Source of the DNA: Deinococcus sp. Arct2-2
GTDB lineage: Bacteria; Deinococcota; Deinococci; Deinococcales; Deinococcaceae
Reading direction: 5' to 3'
NCBI RefSeq assembly: GCF_004801315.1
Contig: NZ_SSNW01000013.1
Location: 21,567-85,566 of the forward strand
Length of the DNA: 64,000 nt
Notes under the pieces: generated by a model
The model's database searches: none
Told to the model about the DNA's origin: nothing
The model's input: the letters and a program-made list of their open reading frames with translations, nothing else
Position numbers and translations under genes: made by a program
Shown: piece after piece, positions 45,898-57,684 of the stretch
Position numbering within the stretch: position 1 is the first letter of the stretch
Layout of the letters: every line of letters starts with the position of its first letter

Positions 45898-47090
45898 AGG
45901 CACTGATTTGGCAAGGCACCAACAAAGTCGGCATTGAGACCGTGCCCGACCCGACGCTGCTGCTGCCCAGCGACGCCATCGTCAAAATCACATCTACCGC
46001 TATTTGCGGCTCTGATCTGCACTTGCTGGACGGCTACATCCCCAGCATGGAAAAGGGCGACATCATGGGCCACGAGTTTATGGGCGAAGTGGTGGAAGTG
46101 GGCAAAGACGTGAAACGCCTGAAGGTGGGCGACCGCGTGATCGTGCCGTTTAATATCGCCTGCGGCCTGTGCGATCACTGTACACGGGGCAATTACAGCG
46201 CCTGCGACAACACCAATCCCAATCACCGCATGGCCGAAGCCCTGTACGGCGCAGTCAGTGGCGGCGGCCTGTTCGGGTACTCGCACATTTATGGGGGCTA
46301 CGCGGGTGGGCAGGCTCAATATGTGCGCGTGCCCTTTGCCGATGTCGGCGGGTTTAAAATCGAATCGAACCTCCGCGACGATCAAGTTCTCTTTCTGACC
46401 GATATTTTCCCCACCGGCTATCAGGCCGCCGAAAACTGCAACATCGTGAAGGGCCGCGACGTGGTGGCCGTATTCGGGGCCGGGCCAGTCGGCCAATTTG
46501 CCGCCCGCAGCGCCCAGATGCTGGGGGCCGCCAAAGTCATCATCGTAGACCGAGTGCCGGAGCGCCTGAAAATGGCTGAAGCGGCGGGCATCGAAACCAT
46601 CAACTACGAGCAGACCGACGTGCTGATCGCTCTGCGTGAAGCCACTGGCGGGCGCGGCCCCGACCACGTCATTGACGCGGTCGGCTTAGAAGCACACGGA
46701 CACGGCCCCGGCGCGTTGATGGACACGGCCAAACAAAAAATGCGCCTGAACTTTGACCGCATTACGGCGCTGCGGTGGGCCATTCTGAGTTGTGCCAAAG
46801 GCGGCACCGTGAGTATGCCGGGCGTGTACGGAGGACTCGTAGACAAAATGCCGATGGGCGCGGCGTTTGCCAAAGGCTTGGTGTTCCGCATGGGCCAAAC
46901 GCATACGCACCGATATGTCAGGCCGCTGCTGGCGCACATCGAAAAGGGCGATATAGACCCAAGCTTCGTCATTACCCACCGCGCTACGCTAGACGAAGCG
47001 CCGGAATTGTACAAAACCTTCCGCGAGAAGCACGACGGCTGTATCAAAGTGGTGCTTGATCCCTGGGGACAGGCGGTCGGCAAAGCCTAA
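45894..47090 (+). CDS. Zinc-dependent alcohol dehydrogenase (formaldehyde dehydrogenase-like)
   Basis: A 398-residue medium-chain dehydrogenase. Catalytic zinc ligands lie in TAICGSDLH and GHEFMGEV; the structural-zinc cysteines are in [15 protein letters not shown]; the NAD-binding fold has [16 protein letters not shown]. The length and the extra loop match the glutathione-independent formaldehyde dehydrogenase group, whose members often act on other aldehydes or alcohols. The GTG start overlaps the stop of the SRPBCC gene; this pair is found together in other bacteria. A clean hairpin terminator follows. Confidence 0.92.
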   Translation: MKALIWQGTNKVGIETVPDPTLLLPSDAIVKITSTAICGSDLHLLDGYIPSMEKGDIMGHEFMGEVVEVGKDVKRLKVGDRVIVPFNIACGLCDHCTRGNYSACDNTNPNHRMAEALYGAVSGGGLFGYSHIYGGYAGGQAQYVRVPFADVGGFKIESNLRDDQVLFLTDIFPTGYQAAENCNIVKGRDVVAVFGAGPVGQFAARSAQMLGAAKVIIVDRVPERLKMAEAAGIETINYEQTDVLIALREATGGRGPDHVIDAVGLEAHGHGPGALMDTAKQKMRLNFDRITALRWAILSCAKGGTVSMPGVYGGLVDKMPMGAAFAKGLVFRMGQTHTHRYVRPLLAHIEKGDIDPSFVITHRATLDEAPELYKTFREKHDGCIKVVLDPWGQAVGKA

Positions 47091-47109
47091 GCAGGAAGGC
47101 ATAAAAGCA

Positions 47110-47141
47110 AGAGGCGAGCCAAGTTGGCTCGCCTCTGTTAT
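47110..47141 (+). terminator. Terminator after the alcohol dehydrogenase gene
   Basis: AGAGGCGAGCCAA (47110-47122) and TTGGCTCGCCTCT (47124-47136) form a perfect hairpin, followed by GTTATTT. Confidence 0.85.
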
Positions 47142-47303
47142 TTGTACTGGGTGGGATGATTGCCCGGTGATGCGGAAGTAAAATGACTTCTATGCACGGG
47201 TTGGGGATGCCTCTGCACTGCTCCCTAACCCCGCTGTTCCATAGGTGGATAGGGAAACACCAGATGACCTGAAATCTTTTTAATGTCCCGCCAAAACCCC
47301 GCT

Positions 47304-48143
47304 TTATTTCACCGCCACAAACTCAAAGACGTGGCCTTCCGGGTCGCGCACTGCCAGCCCTTCTTTGTCCTGAATATGGGGCAAACCCGCCGCTTTCACC
47401 AACTCGGCCACTGCGTCTACATCGGCGTAAAAGCGGGCGTGAACGTGATCGCCGCCCAGCATGTCGGCCAAGCCCACTTGCGGATCCCACGCATACAGCC
47501 AGCGGCGGGGCGTGCCGTTGCCGTCTTCCTCAGCCCGTGGCCCCAGCGTGAACTGTGCAAAGTTGCGGTCGTCCTGCTCTTTGGCAAAGGCGAACCCGTA
47601 AGCTCGGGGCAGCCGCTCCAGCATGGCCGGATAGTCGCCAAAGCCTAAAGCGACTTCCCGTAATCCAAACACAGGAAGGGCATGGGCGGGGCGCTCTATG
47701 GGCGACGGCAAAAAATAGGGTCGCCGCTCGTCGATCAGGTCTACGCCGCGCAACTCTAGGCCATGCCCGAACGGATCGTAGAAATACAGTGTCCAATCGG
47801 GGCGGTCTTCAGTGCCCAGATTAATTTCTGTCCACTCCAATCCGTGTGCGCCCAGCAGGGCTTTGCAGCCTTCTAGGTCATCCGGCAGGATTTGGAAAGC
47901 GTAATGCAAATGCGACGCGCCCCGTGCCCGCAAGGGGGCCAGCCGGGACGAATTGGCCTGCCGCGTGACGGGTTTCCAGAGGGTCAGCGTTTGGTGCGCG
48001 TTGACCTCGAATTCGGCCACGCCCTGTTCTTCATCGTGGTGCAGGAGCCGCAGCCCCAGCACTTGCTCATAAAAGCGCATGCCACGCGGCAAATGGTTAA
48101 CCTCTAACGTGACGCCTGCCAAATCCAGAATCGGGGAAATCAT
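47304..48143 (-). CDS. VOC-family dioxygenase / glyoxalase-like protein
   Basis: A 279-residue protein made of two vicinal-oxygen-chelate halves (about 5-135 and 150-275). First half: GVTLEVNHLPRGMRFYEQVLGL, HLHYAF, FYDPFGHGLELRG; second half: ALGFGDYPAMLERLPRAYGF, HVHARFYADVD, DPEGHVFEFVAV. The His and Glu residues at the usual metal positions are present, as in catechol 2,3-dioxygenase-like and CatE-type enzymes. The substrate is unknown. It stands alone between terminators, about 170 bases from the convergent dehydrogenase. Confidence 0.88.
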   Translation of the reverse strand: MISPILDLAGVTLEVNHLPRGMRFYEQVLGLRLLHHDEEQGVAEFEVNAHQTLTLWKPVTRQANSSRLAPLRARGASHLHYAFQILPDDLEGCKALLGAHGLEWTEINLGTEDRPDWTLYFYDPFGHGLELRGVDLIDERRPYFLPSPIERPAHALPVFGLREVALGFGDYPAMLERLPRAYGFAFAKEQDDRNFAQFTLGPRAEEDGNGTPRRWLYAWDPQVGLADMLGGDHVHARFYADVDAVAELVKAAGLPHIQDKEGLAVRDPEGHVFEFVAVK

Positions 48144-48163
48144 AACCAGAGGTTAGGAGAAAC

Positions 48164-48197
48164 AAAACGGGCTGACCTCAACCATGAAGTCAACCCG
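48164..48197 (-). terminator. Terminator of the galactoside operon
   Basis: On the minus strand CGGGTTGAC (48197-48189) pairs with GTCAGCCCG (48176-48168), one G-U pair, and is followed by TTTTG. A second hairpin, GGTCAAAAG/CTTTTGACC (48226-48252), lies just upstream of it. Both fall after the galK stop. Confidence 0.7.
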
Positions 48198-48353
48198 AAT
48201 AAAATGAGGAGTGGTTTAGAGCATTGGTCAAAAGTGTTGTTCGCTTTTGACCGAACGGAGTGGGTGAATTGGGGGGAGTATTTGGGAGAATGGAAGCGTC
48301 AGTCGTCTCTTCTCTGGCGCTGTACTTCGGACAAATGCTTTAGGGGCTACTGC

Positions 48354-49420
48354 TCAGGGAACCACCCGCTGGCCTTCCGGGCCGTACTCGGCCAACACGC
48401 GCTCCGCCACTTGCACGGCCACGCCTTCGCGGGCGAGGGCCACCACTGCACCGCCAAAGCCTGCGCCGGTCATACGTGCGCCGAATACGTCTGGGTCGGC
48501 TTGCAGCAGGGCCACCAGCGTATCTACTCTGGGTAAAGACACGGCGTAATCATCGCGCAGACTGGCGTGCGAGGCGTTCATCAGTTGCCCGAAGGCCACA
48601 GCGTCGGTGGTGGGCAGCAGGGCCGCCTGCACGCGGGCGTTTTCGCTGACCACATGCCGCGCCCGCATCCGGAGCAGTTCAGGCAAGGTCTCCAAGCTCT
48701 GCAGGTCGGTCACGTCGCGCAGTTGGGCCACGCCCAGCAGGCGGCTGGCTTCTTCCACCTGTGCGCGGCGTTCGTTGTAGCCGCTTTCCGCGAGGCGGCG
48801 GGGCACGCCCGAATCAATGACCAACACTTCCGCGCCCGCCGGAAAAGCCACGGCGCGGTACTCCAGCGAGCGGGTATCGATCAGCAGCATGGTGCGCGTA
48901 TTGGCAATGCTGCTCGCCATCTGATCCATCACGCCGCACATCACACCCACGAATTCGTGCTCGACTTTGACGCCGCGCAGGGCCAACTCTACGTCGTTCA
49001 GGTCGAGGCCGAACAGTTCGCGCAGGGCGCGCAAGGTTGCCACTTCCAGCGCCGCGCTGCTGCTGAGGCCGCCGCTGGGCACGTCGCTGTGAATGTGAAC
49101 GTTCATTCCCTCGGCCACGCCGCTCAGGTTCAGGCAACCCGTGATGTAGGGGGCAAAATCGGAGCCAACTTCTCCCACAGGCACGGTCAGGGTCTGATCC
49201 AGATTGGCGCTGTAAATAACGTGCTGGGCGCTGCCATTACGGGCCAGCGAGACGGTGGCCTGCTGAGGAATAGCGGTGGGCAGCACGAATCCGCCCTGAT
49301 AATCGGTATGTTCGCCCAGCAGATTGACGCGGCCCGGTGCCGAACCCGTGACCTCTGGGGCGCTGCCGAACAGGTCGGCAAACGTGTTGGCCGAGAGAGA
49401 ACCGGAAGCAGAGGCGGCGC

Positions 49421-49424
<4 letters not shown>
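48354..49424 (-). CDS. galK: Galactokinase
   Basis: A 356-residue GHMP kinase that makes galactose 1-phosphate from ATP and galactose. Motif 1 [19 protein letters not shown] binds the sugar, motif 2 [17 protein letters not shown] binds phosphate, and motif 3 is [15 protein letters not shown]. All are intact and the length is normal. It is the last gene of the galactoside operon; its ATG overlaps the galT stop (ATGA). It completes the Leloir step for galactose released by the GH42 and GH36 enzymes encoded upstream. Confidence 0.97.
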
Positions 49425-50529
<1,105 letters not shown>

Positions 50530-50533
<4 letters not shown>

Positions 50534-52035
50534 AAACGCTGCCCAAGATAGGCGTGTGCGGGAAGATCCGTTACAGATTGGTCAGTCAAGTTAAAGGTTC
50601 CCCGTGAAAAATGAGTGACCGCGCCCCCGAAACTGTGGGTCAGGGTGGCAGGGCGGTCGGGCGTGCTGATCTGAAGACACCGTTGCAGGAGGGCCAAACC
50701 CTCATCGTCCAGCATTCCAATTGGGTCGCTGCTGGCCCGCAGACCGCCGATGATATCCAGCATTCCGGCGATGGCCCCTCGCTCGTGGTGGTTCAGCAGG
50801 CTCAGTTCTCGGCGCACGATGGCGACGTCGGGGTCGGGCTGATACCAAGAATGCTGATACCAGCGGCTGAGGGCCGTGTGCAGCGCGTTGCGGGCGCTGG
50901 GGCCGGTGGCGTCGCCCAGCCAGACCCGGCGCGATTCTTCATCCCAGTAGGGGGCCACGTCGGGACCAGTTCGCATGGCGTCTACAAGGCCGATACTGCC
51001 CGCCAGCGGTGCGCCGCACGCGAGGATAAAGGCGTCGGGTGCGCCGTCGCGCAGGGCCTGCATGGCATTGCGGTAGGCCTGCGCCCGCCCGATGCTGGGG
51101 TCGTGCCGCACGCCGGGCAACGCCGCACCGTATAAAAAGTCGAGTTTGAGATAGGTGTACCCCCAGCCGCGCACCGTGGCCGACAATTCGCGCAGCCACA
51201 CCAAGACTTCGGGATGGGTGGTATCCAACGTGTAGTACGCGCCGCCCCAATTGTTGCCTACAGGCAAGGGTTGGCCGTCTTCGCCTTTCAGCATCCAACC
51301 GGGATGGTCGCGGAACAGCTTGGAAGTGGGCGAGGCGAGGAAGGGGGCCAGCCAGATGCCGGGCGTGAATCCGAGGGCTTGAAGTTGGGCCGGAAGCTCG
51401 GAGGCGTGACCACCGAAATGCCCGGACGGCTCGAACCAGTCGCCCAAATCGGCCTGAAAGCCGTCATCAAGTTGGAACACGTCGAAGGGCAGGCGGTGTT
51501 GGCGGGCCAGCCGCGCATTCTCCAGCATGTTTTCCAGCGTCACGCCCCGGTAATAGCTGTACCAGCTGCACCACACCCGCAGCGGCGACGGCGTAAGGGC
51601 GTGCATGGTGTTGCCCAATTGCGCCGACAGGGTTTCCAGTGTGCCGATCACATCCGGAGTCTCTTGCCACATCACCTCTACGGCGGGGCCTTCGCCTGTG
51701 CAGGTGACGCGCACCTGTGGGCTGTCGGCACGGGCCTCCCAGTGGGTAAACGTGTGAGTGGCGTCCAACGCGGAGCCTACCCAACCGCTGCCATTGGGCC
51801 GCACCAGCGCCAACACAGTATGACTGCGCCACACGCCCGCCTCCCCACTGGGCAAAAAGGCCGGGTCGTGACCCTGCTCGTGCCGCCATTTCATCAGAGG
51901 CACAGCCTGAAGGTCGGTCAGCGGGCGCAGTTCGGCTTCACTCCAGGACTGGAAGCCGCTGACCAACACGCGAATTTCTTCGGGTCGCACGTCCAGCACC
52001 CACTCGCCAACGTGGCGTTTCTCCTGTTCAAACAT
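50530..52035 (-). CDS. Alpha-galactosidase, GH36 family
   Basis: A 501-residue glycoside hydrolase of the melibiase class (Melibiase domain about 150-430). [20 protein letters not shown] opens the catalytic barrel, [12 protein letters not shown] carries the likely nucleophile Asp, and [11 protein letters not shown] the acid/base Asp. It is shorter than the 700-residue GH36 enzymes of enteric bacteria. No signal peptide, so it acts in the cytoplasm on imported galactosides. ATG at 52035 shares one base with the GH42 stop (TGATG); upstream in-frame residues lie inside that gene and are rejected. Confidence 0.9.
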
Positions 52036-54152
52036 CACTGCTCTCCCTGACCCGATTCCAGTAAACCAATCATCTCGAAGCTGACGGGCGCGAGTGTTTT
52101 GCCCTGCCACTCCACCGCTGTGGGCAGCCAGTTTTGCACCAGCGTGTGGCCTGCGCGTCGGCTGATGCGCACGCCGTCTGGGAGGCGGGTGGTAGGCACG
52201 TTGACGCCCGCCAGCACGTCTTCCAGCACGGTACGGATCAGGTCGGGGCTGTGTGCGCCAATCACGGTCAACTGACCTTGCCCAGCAGCGCGGCGAATCA
52301 CGGCGGCTTGGCCGTCCAGTGGGCCGCCTACGTAGCGGTAGAGCGCTTCAGCCGCCGCTCCGTCGTCTCCCCCATCAGCAGCACTGAGGCGGTAGCTTTC
52401 GGCCCAATACTGCGCCTCAAAAGTTTGATCTGCCGTGCCCCGAATCTCTTGAGACAGGCCGGGGCGCATGGAATCGTATTGGCCCAGTTTGGCCCCGATC
52501 AACTCGGTCAGCGGCCCAAATTGCCCCTCGGCCCACGTTTCGCCGCCGGGAGTGCGGAAAGCGGTACGCGGCCCACACAGCAGATGCACGCCGCCCCGCA
52601 CCGCCGCAGTCCAGCGGGCGGCCCGGTCTGCACCAACCAGCGTGATAGCCGGAGCCACCACCAGCGCGTACCCGGTCAAGTCAGAATTGGCGCTGATGAC
52701 GTCTACATCAACGCCCAGCGAACGCAGCGCCGAATAGTAGGCCAAGACCTGCGCCCAGTAATTCAGGCTGGCGCTGTGTTTTTGCTGGTCGTACAGCCAC
52801 AAACTGTCGTAATCGTGCAGCAGGGCCACCCGCGCAGGCACCGGCCCCAGCGGAAACCGCTCTAGGCCTGCATCGACCAGTGCGCCCACTTCGGCGTGGC
52901 CCCGGTCAGGCGTTTCATCGTGCCGAAGCAAGCCGGAATGCATGACTTCCTGCGCCATCGTCGCGGCCCGCCAGCGGAAATAGCTGACCACATCGGCCCC
53001 GTGTGCCCACGCTTGGGCCGTCCACAACTGCACCGCGCCGTCGGCTGGGAGGGGGTTATGAGGTGCCCAGTTGACTTGGCCGCACTGCTGCTCCATCACC
53101 CAGAAACCGGGATCGTGGGGGGTAGACCGTGGATCGTGGGGCGAAGACTGAAACACAGCTTTGCCCACCTCCCACGCTCCACGTTCCACACTCCCCCGCA
53201 ACATTCCCCGGTACAAATCATGGTTGAAACCGATCAAATCCGGGTGCCCCGTGCGGGCATACGTGACTTTGTGGCCCTCGAATCCCGGCGGCGCGAAGAA
53301 TTCCAACATTCCCGTGGGATAGTTGTCCCACGTCACGAAATCCAGCCCCTTTGCCACCGCATAATGGTCAAAGCCCTTCTCAAAAATCATGAAATTGTGC
53401 GTGATGAAGCGGCCCGGCGAACGCTGACGCAAAATGGCGACTTGCTCGGCCTGAAATTCGGCCACCATGTCGGAGGCGAAGCGGTAAAAATCGACGACGT
53501 GGCTGGGATTGAGTTCCGTGACCGTGAGATTGGGAGGCCGAATCTGCGCCCAGTCGGTGTAGTCCATGCTCCAGAACACGTTGCCCCAGGCCAGATTCAG
53601 GGCGTCCAACGTGCTGTATTTGCGCTCTAGCCAGCCCGGAAAAGCGGCGGCACTGGCTCCGCCATAGCTGCGGCCCGTGTCGTGGCAAGCAAATTCGTTG
53701 TCGGTTTGCCAGCCCACCACTGCTGAGTGCTGGCCGTAGCGGTCGGCCATTGCCTGCGTAATCCGCTGAGAATGCTGGCGGTACACGGGCGAGGCAAAGT
53801 CGTAATGGCGGCGCGAGCCGAATTCACGCACGCGGCCCTGCTCATCAAAGGGCAAAATTTCCGGATGGGCACGGATCAGCCATGCAGGGGGCGTGGCGGT
53901 CGGCGTACACAGCACCACGCCCAAGCCTTCTGCGGCGTAAGCGGCAACGGCCTCGTCCAGCCACGTCCAGTCGTACACGCCCGGCGCAGGTTCCATACGG
54001 CTCCACGCAAATTCCGCGATCCGCACAAAGCGGAGGCCCAGTTCGCGCTGCTGACGTGCATACGGCTCCCAGCGGTCACGCGGCACATGCTCCGGGTAGT
54101 CGCAAGTGGCCAAAAGTAGGTGGGGGGCGGCGGTGGACTGGGGTTGGGTCAT
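52035..54152 (-). CDS. Beta-galactosidase, GH42 family
   Basis: A 705-residue enzyme with the three GH42 parts: catalytic barrel (about 10-395), trimerisation domain (about 400-620, [13 protein letters not shown]) and C-terminal domain. Acid/base Glu153 (GWQTDNEF) and nucleophile Glu354 (FWVMEQQ). No signal peptide: it cleaves imported beta-galactosides in the cytoplasm. Odd feature: about 30 residues rich in repeat-derived HDP units ([14 protein letters not shown]) sit directly before the nucleophile strand, where other GH42 proteins go straight from LYRGMLRG to FWVMEQ. Likely start ATG 54152; 130 bases to the permease gene upstream. Confidence 0.93.
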   Translation of the reverse strand: MTQPQSTAAPHLLLATCDYPEHVPRDRWEPYARQQRELGLRFVRIAEFAWSRMEPAPGVYDWTWLDEAVAAYAAEGLGVVLCTPTATPPAWLIRAHPEILPFDEQGRVREFGSRRHYDFASPVYRQHSQRITQAMADRYGQHSAVVGWQTDNEFACHDTGRSYGGASAAAFPGWLERKYSTLDALNLAWGNVFWSMDYTDWAQIRPPNLTVTELNPSHVVDFYRFASDMVAEFQAEQVAILRQRSPGRFITHNFMIFEKGFDHYAVAKGLDFVTWDNYPTGMLEFFAPPGFEGHKVTYARTGHPDLIGFNHDLYRGMLRGSVERGAWEVGKAVFQSSPHDPRSTPHDPGFWVMEQQCGQVNWAPHNPLPADGAVQLWTAQAWAHGADVVSYFRWRAATMAQEVMHSGLLRHDETPDRGHAEVGALVDAGLERFPLGPVPARVALLHDYDSLWLYDQQKHSASLNYWAQVLAYYSALRSLGVDVDVISANSDLTGYALVVAPAITLVGADRAARWTAAVRGGVHLLCGPRTAFRTPGGETWAEGQFGPLTELIGAKLGQYDSMRPGLSQEIRGTADQTFEAQYWAESYRLSAADGGDDGAAAEALYRYVGGPLDGQAAVIRRAAGQGQLTVIGAHSPDLIRTVLEDVLAGVNVPTTRLPDGVRISRRAGHTLVQNWLPTAVEWQGKTLAPVSFEMIGLLESGQGEQ

Positions 54153-54282
54153 GGGTGATTCCTTGAGATTTGGGAGCGGGTTATGGGTGGTGGATCGTGG
54201 GAAAAGATGTGGTATTTGGTGGGGATTGATGGCTCATGGCCTAGAGCCTGTGCGCCCTAGGCCACCGCACATCAACAGCTGC

Positions 54283-55134
54283 TCACCCCTTCACCGCTCC
54301 GTTGGCCAGTCCGCCTTGCCAGTAGCGGCCCAACGTTAGGAACGCCAGCACCAGCGGCAAAATCGAGATCAGGCTACCCAATACGATGACGGTGTAAATC
54401 GGCTCCTGCCCGCTGCTCGAACTGGTTTGGTTCCACACGCTCAGGCCGAGTGTCAGGGGAAACAGATCTTCGCGGCTGACGGCTACGAGCGGCAAGAAGA
54501 AGTTGTTCCACGCGGCCACGAACGCAAACAGGCCGACCGTGACCAAGCCGCCGCGCACCAGCGGAAGGCCGAGGCGCTGAAAAATCGTCCACTCGCCTGC
54601 ACCGTCTATTCGGGCGGCTTCCATCAGGTCTTTAGGGAAACCTGCATCCCAAAACAGGCGCATCAGGTACAGGCCGAACGGGTTGACCAAACCGGGCAAA
54701 ATCACGGCCCAGTAAGTGTTCAGCAGGCCCATCTTCTGCATCATCAGGAACAGGGGCAGCACCAGCGCGGTACTGGGCACCATGATGGTGGCCAAAATGA
54801 GGCCAAACAGGGCGTCTTTGCCCTTAAATTCGTAGGCGGAAAAAGCGTATCCAGCCATCGCGCTGACCACCACACTGCCCAGCGCGGTGGTTCCGGCGTA
54901 CACGATGCTGTTGACGGCCCAGCGGGTGAAAATACCGTCTTGGCGGGTAAACAGCGTGTTCAGGTTCTCGGAGAGGTAAGACTTGTTGCCGAACCACAGG
55001 CCGAAGGTAGAAAACAGTTGCCCGTTGTCTTTGAAAATGGTCACGATGACCCACCACAGCGGCAAGAGCGCGTAAATGGCGAACAGCGTCAGGGCCAGGA
55101 TTTGCAGAGGCGTAAATTTTTCTTTGCGTACCAT
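54283..55134 (-). CDS. Sugar ABC transporter permease (MalG type)
   Basis: A 283-residue inner-membrane protein with six predicted helices. The EAA loop that contacts the ATPase reads [20 protein letters not shown] (about 185-205). It is the second of two permeases, sharing one base with the first (TAATG). Together with the binding protein encoded upstream it imports oligosaccharides, probably alpha- and beta-galactosides given the neighbouring hydrolases. No ATPase gene is in the operon; a shared MsiK/MalK-like ATPase elsewhere is likely. Confidence 0.93.
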   Translation of the reverse strand: MVRKEKFTPLQILALTLFAIYALLPLWWVIVTIFKDNGQLFSTFGLWFGNKSYLSENLNTLFTRQDGIFTRWAVNSIVYAGTTALGSVVVSAMAGYAFSAYEFKGKDALFGLILATIMVPSTALVLPLFLMMQKMGLLNTYWAVILPGLVNPFGLYLMRLFWDAGFPKDLMEAARIDGAGEWTIFQRLGLPLVRGGLVTVGLFAFVAAWNNFFLPLVAVSREDLFPLTLGLSVWNQTSSSSGQEPIYTVIVLGSLISILPLVLAFLTLGRYWQGGLANGAVKG

Positions 55135-56048
55135 TACAGTTCGCCTCCCCGCCGGGTGAATCTGAGGAAGACAGCGCTCATCAAGAAGGTAAAAATAGCC
55201 AGCAAGATGGCGAGCGTGGCGGCGTAGCTGAAGTTTCCGTCGCGGCTGGCCACCAAGTACAGGTACGTATTGGGCGTGATGTTGTCGGGCACGTAGCCGA
55301 GGGGACGCAGCACGAACGGTTCGGCAAAGACCTGCATGGTGCCGATGATGGAAAAGATCAGCACCAGCAGCAAACTGGGCTTCAGCAGGGGTAATTTGAT
55401 ATCGCGGGTCAGTTGCCAGGGACTCGCGCCGTCAATACGGGCCGCCTCGTACAAATCGGTGGGAATGTTTTGCAGGGCGGCATACAGCGTGATCATGTTG
55501 TAGCCCGTCCAGGTCCATGTCACGATGTTGGCGATGCTCCACAGCACGATATCGCTGCCCAAAAAGTCCACTCGCCCACCGCCCAATGCTGTGACGATTT
55601 GGTTAAAGGGCGACAGGTTTTTGGAATACAAATACCCCCACAGCAAGCCCGCGATGACGCTGGGAATAGTGTAGGGCAGATAAAAGGCGGTACGGAACAC
55701 GCCTTGCAAGCGGTTTTTGGCCGCGTCCAGCACGAGGGCGAGGGCGGTAGCCACCAGCATCATGATCGGAATTTGCACCACGCCAAATTTCAGAATATTC
55801 AGCAGACTGCTCAAAAATTCGGTGTCCTGAAAGGCGCGGACATAGTTGGCCATGCCGCCGAAGACTTCTTTGGCCGCGCCGAAGCCTGCCCGTTTTTTGA
55901 TGAACAGGCTGAGGTATCCGGCGTACATGACCGGGGCGATGTAAAACAGGGTAAAGAGGACGAGAAACGGCGACAGGAACAGCCAAGGTGTGCCGCGACT
56001 GGGCTTCACCGCTGGCGTCCGGGGAAGGTAGGGGCGGCTGACAACCAT
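55134..56048 (-). CDS. Sugar ABC transporter permease (MalF type)
   Basis: A 304-residue permease with an N-terminal helix near residues 22-45 and five more helices; the EAA loop is [20 protein letters not shown]. It pairs with the MalG-type permease. The gene lies 136 bases after the binding-protein gene, with a large hairpin in between that probably sets the ratio of the two products. Confidence 0.93.
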   Translation of the reverse strand: MVVSRPYLPRTPAVKPSRGTPWLFLSPFLVLFTLFYIAPVMYAGYLSLFIKKRAGFGAAKEVFGGMANYVRAFQDTEFLSSLLNILKFGVVQIPIMMLVATALALVLDAAKNRLQGVFRTAFYLPYTIPSVIAGLLWGYLYSKNLSPFNQIVTALGGGRVDFLGSDIVLWSIANIVTWTWTGYNMITLYAALQNIPTDLYEAARIDGASPWQLTRDIKLPLLKPSLLLVLIFSIIGTMQVFAEPFVLRPLGYVPDNITPNTYLYLVASRDGNFSYAATLAILLAIFTFLMSAVFLRFTRRGGEL

Positions 56049-56105
56049 GTGGACCTAGATACTCGCGAACTGGGCGTCATTCCTCGCTCCTTGAGACTCT
56101 GAACG

Positions 56106-56151
56106 GAGGCAGCGGAACCGGACCCGTGTTGCTGTCCGGCCCCGCTGCCTC
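56106..56151 (-). promoter_or_regulatory. Large mRNA hairpin between binding-protein and permease genes
   Basis: An 18-bp stem (56151-56134 with 56123-56106 on the minus strand, two G-U pairs) with a 10-base loop. No T-run follows, so it is more likely an RNA-stabilising or partial-stop element that raises binding-protein levels above those of the permeases, as known for sugar ABC operons. Confidence 0.7.
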
Positions 56152-56184
56152 GTTGTGTTGGCTCGATTTAGATTGTGACCCGCG

Positions 56185-57510
56185 TTAGCGTGCGGTGTAG
56201 CCCTGCTTCTTGGCTTCGGCCAGCGTTTCGCGCTGCCAAGCGTCCAGCGCTTGATTGGGGGTCAGTTTGCCCTTCAGCATCAAATCCATCTGCTTGTTGA
56301 AGTTGTCGTTGGCAAAGGGGAACCAAGGTGCCCACTGGAAGTTTACGTTGACGCCCCGGCTGGCGGTGGCGTACACGCTGCTGATGTCCTGCCCGCCGAA
56401 GAACTTGCTGGGGTTCTTGGTCTTGTCTTTCAGAATGGCAAAGTCAAGGCCTGCGTCGCTGGCGGGGAACAGGCCGCCGTTCGTCCAGTTCTGGCTGATG
56501 GCGGTTTCCGAGAGGTTGAGCCACAAGCTGAACAGCAGGGCCGCTTGCTTGTTCTTGCTTTGGGCCGTGACGACGCTAGAGCTGCCGCCCCAGTTGCCGC
56601 TCTTGACGGTGTTGCTGGCCGTCCACTGCGGAATGTTGGCTGCACGCCACAGGCCCGCGCCCTTGTCTTTCATGCTGCCTGCGTAGCCACCGGGTCCCCA
56701 CGCTGCTTCAAAGTTGGAAGCGACTTGTCCGGCTCCGGCTGCGTTCCAGTAGTCGGCGGTAAAGGCCTGAATGGTGCCCACGTGGCCCTTTTTGATCATG
56801 CCGTACCAGTAGTTCAGCACTTTCTTGGCGCTAGGGTTGTTGAGGGTCTGCACCCAGCTATCGCCGTCGCGCTTAAAGAACTGCCCGCCGTCGGCCCACG
56901 CCAGCGCCATGAACCAAGGGGCGAAGGTGGCGTAGAAGTTGCCCATCTTGACCTTGCCGCCGCTCTTGGTGTACATGGTGGCGGCAGCTTTTTCGTACTC
57001 GGCCCACGTCTTGGGCGCAGCAATGCCGTACTTCTTCAACACGTCGTCGCGGTACACCATCGCAAAGGGGCCGGTGTCCTGCGGAATGGCGAATACGGCT
57101 TTCCCGTCAGGGCTGACCTGTCCCCACGTCCACGGCACGAAGTACTTCTTGTAGTTGTTGGCCCCGAGGGTGCTCAGGTCGGCCAATCCGCCCGTATCGA
57201 CGAACGAGGGCACGAAGCCGTATTCCACTTGGGCCACGTCGGGCGCGCCCGTTCCGGCCTTCAGGGTGGTCAGCAGCTTGGTGTAGGTCTGGGGGCCGCC
57301 GCCAAGGTTGGTCACCTTCACATCGATGTTGGGGTAAGCCTTCTCGAAGGCCGCCACCGTTTTATCGAGGCCGGGAACCCAAGACCAAACTTCCAGCGTG
57401 ACCTTGCCAGCGGGCGCTTTGGGGAAAGCGGGATCGGCGGCAAGGGCGCTTCCAGCAAACAGCAGAGCGGATAGGGAGAGCAGGGCGGTCTTCAATTGCG
57501 GTTTCTTCAT
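56185..57510 (-). CDS. Sugar ABC transporter substrate-binding protein
   Basis: A 441-residue extracellular solute-binding protein, family 1. A signal peptide (about 1-24, ending SALA) precedes the mature [20 protein letters not shown], the usual start of this family. Features such as [21 protein letters not shown] and [14 protein letters not shown] are typical of oligosaccharide binders. GGAGG precedes the ATG. It is the first transport gene after the DeoR regulator, and the 167-base gap upstream holds a repeat array likely to be its operator. Confidence 0.95.
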   Translation of the reverse strand: MKKPQLKTALLSLSALLFAGSALAADPAFPKAPAGKVTLEVWSWVPGLDKTVAAFEKAYPNIDVKVTNLGGGPQTYTKLLTTLKAGTGAPDVAQVEYGFVPSFVDTGGLADLSTLGANNYKKYFVPWTWGQVSPDGKAVFAIPQDTGPFAMVYRDDVLKKYGIAAPKTWAEYEKAAATMYTKSGGKVKMGNFYATFAPWFMALAWADGGQFFKRDGDSWVQTLNNPSAKKVLNYWYGMIKKGHVGTIQAFTADYWNAAGAGQVASNFEAAWGPGGYAGSMKDKGAGLWRAANIPQWTASNTVKSGNWGGSSSVVTAQSKNKQAALLFSLWLNLSETAISQNWTNGGLFPASDAGLDFAILKDKTKNPSKFFGGQDISSVYATASRGVNVNFQWAPWFPFANDNFNKQMDLMLKGKLTPNQALDAWQRETLAEAKKQGYTAR

Positions 57511-57564
57511 ACGGCCTCCAAAGGCACGGGTGGGGATTGCGGTGATGGGTTACGGCGTAAGGGC

Positions 57565-57684
57565 GTCTAAGGCTCGAGGGTCTAAGGGACTAAGTACAGA
57601 TAATTGCGTTCAGAGTCTTGGAACGGGCAGAGGAAATCCAGCGTCTCAATCGCCCCATTTCCTTAGACCTTAGACTTTTAGACC
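57565..57684. promoter_or_regulatory. Array of CTTAGAC/GTCTAAG motifs in front of the sugar-transport operon
   Basis: GTCTAAGG occurs at 57565-57572 and 57580-57587; CCTTAGACC at 57661-57669, CCTTAGAC at 57668-57675 and TTTTAGACC at 57676-57684. The last copies are tandem with a 7-base step. GGTCTAAGG (57579-57587) and CCTTAGACC (57661-57669) are perfect inverted copies 73 bases apart. The array spans the end of the deoR-type gene and the promoter region of the binding-protein gene, so it fits an operator set able to form a loop. Confidence 0.5.

Noticed and set aside
56251..57474. 407-codon plus-strand frame opposite the sugar-binding protein
   Set aside because: Antisense shadow of a clear family 1 binding protein in high-GC DNA; Val/Gly/Ala-rich with no motifs.
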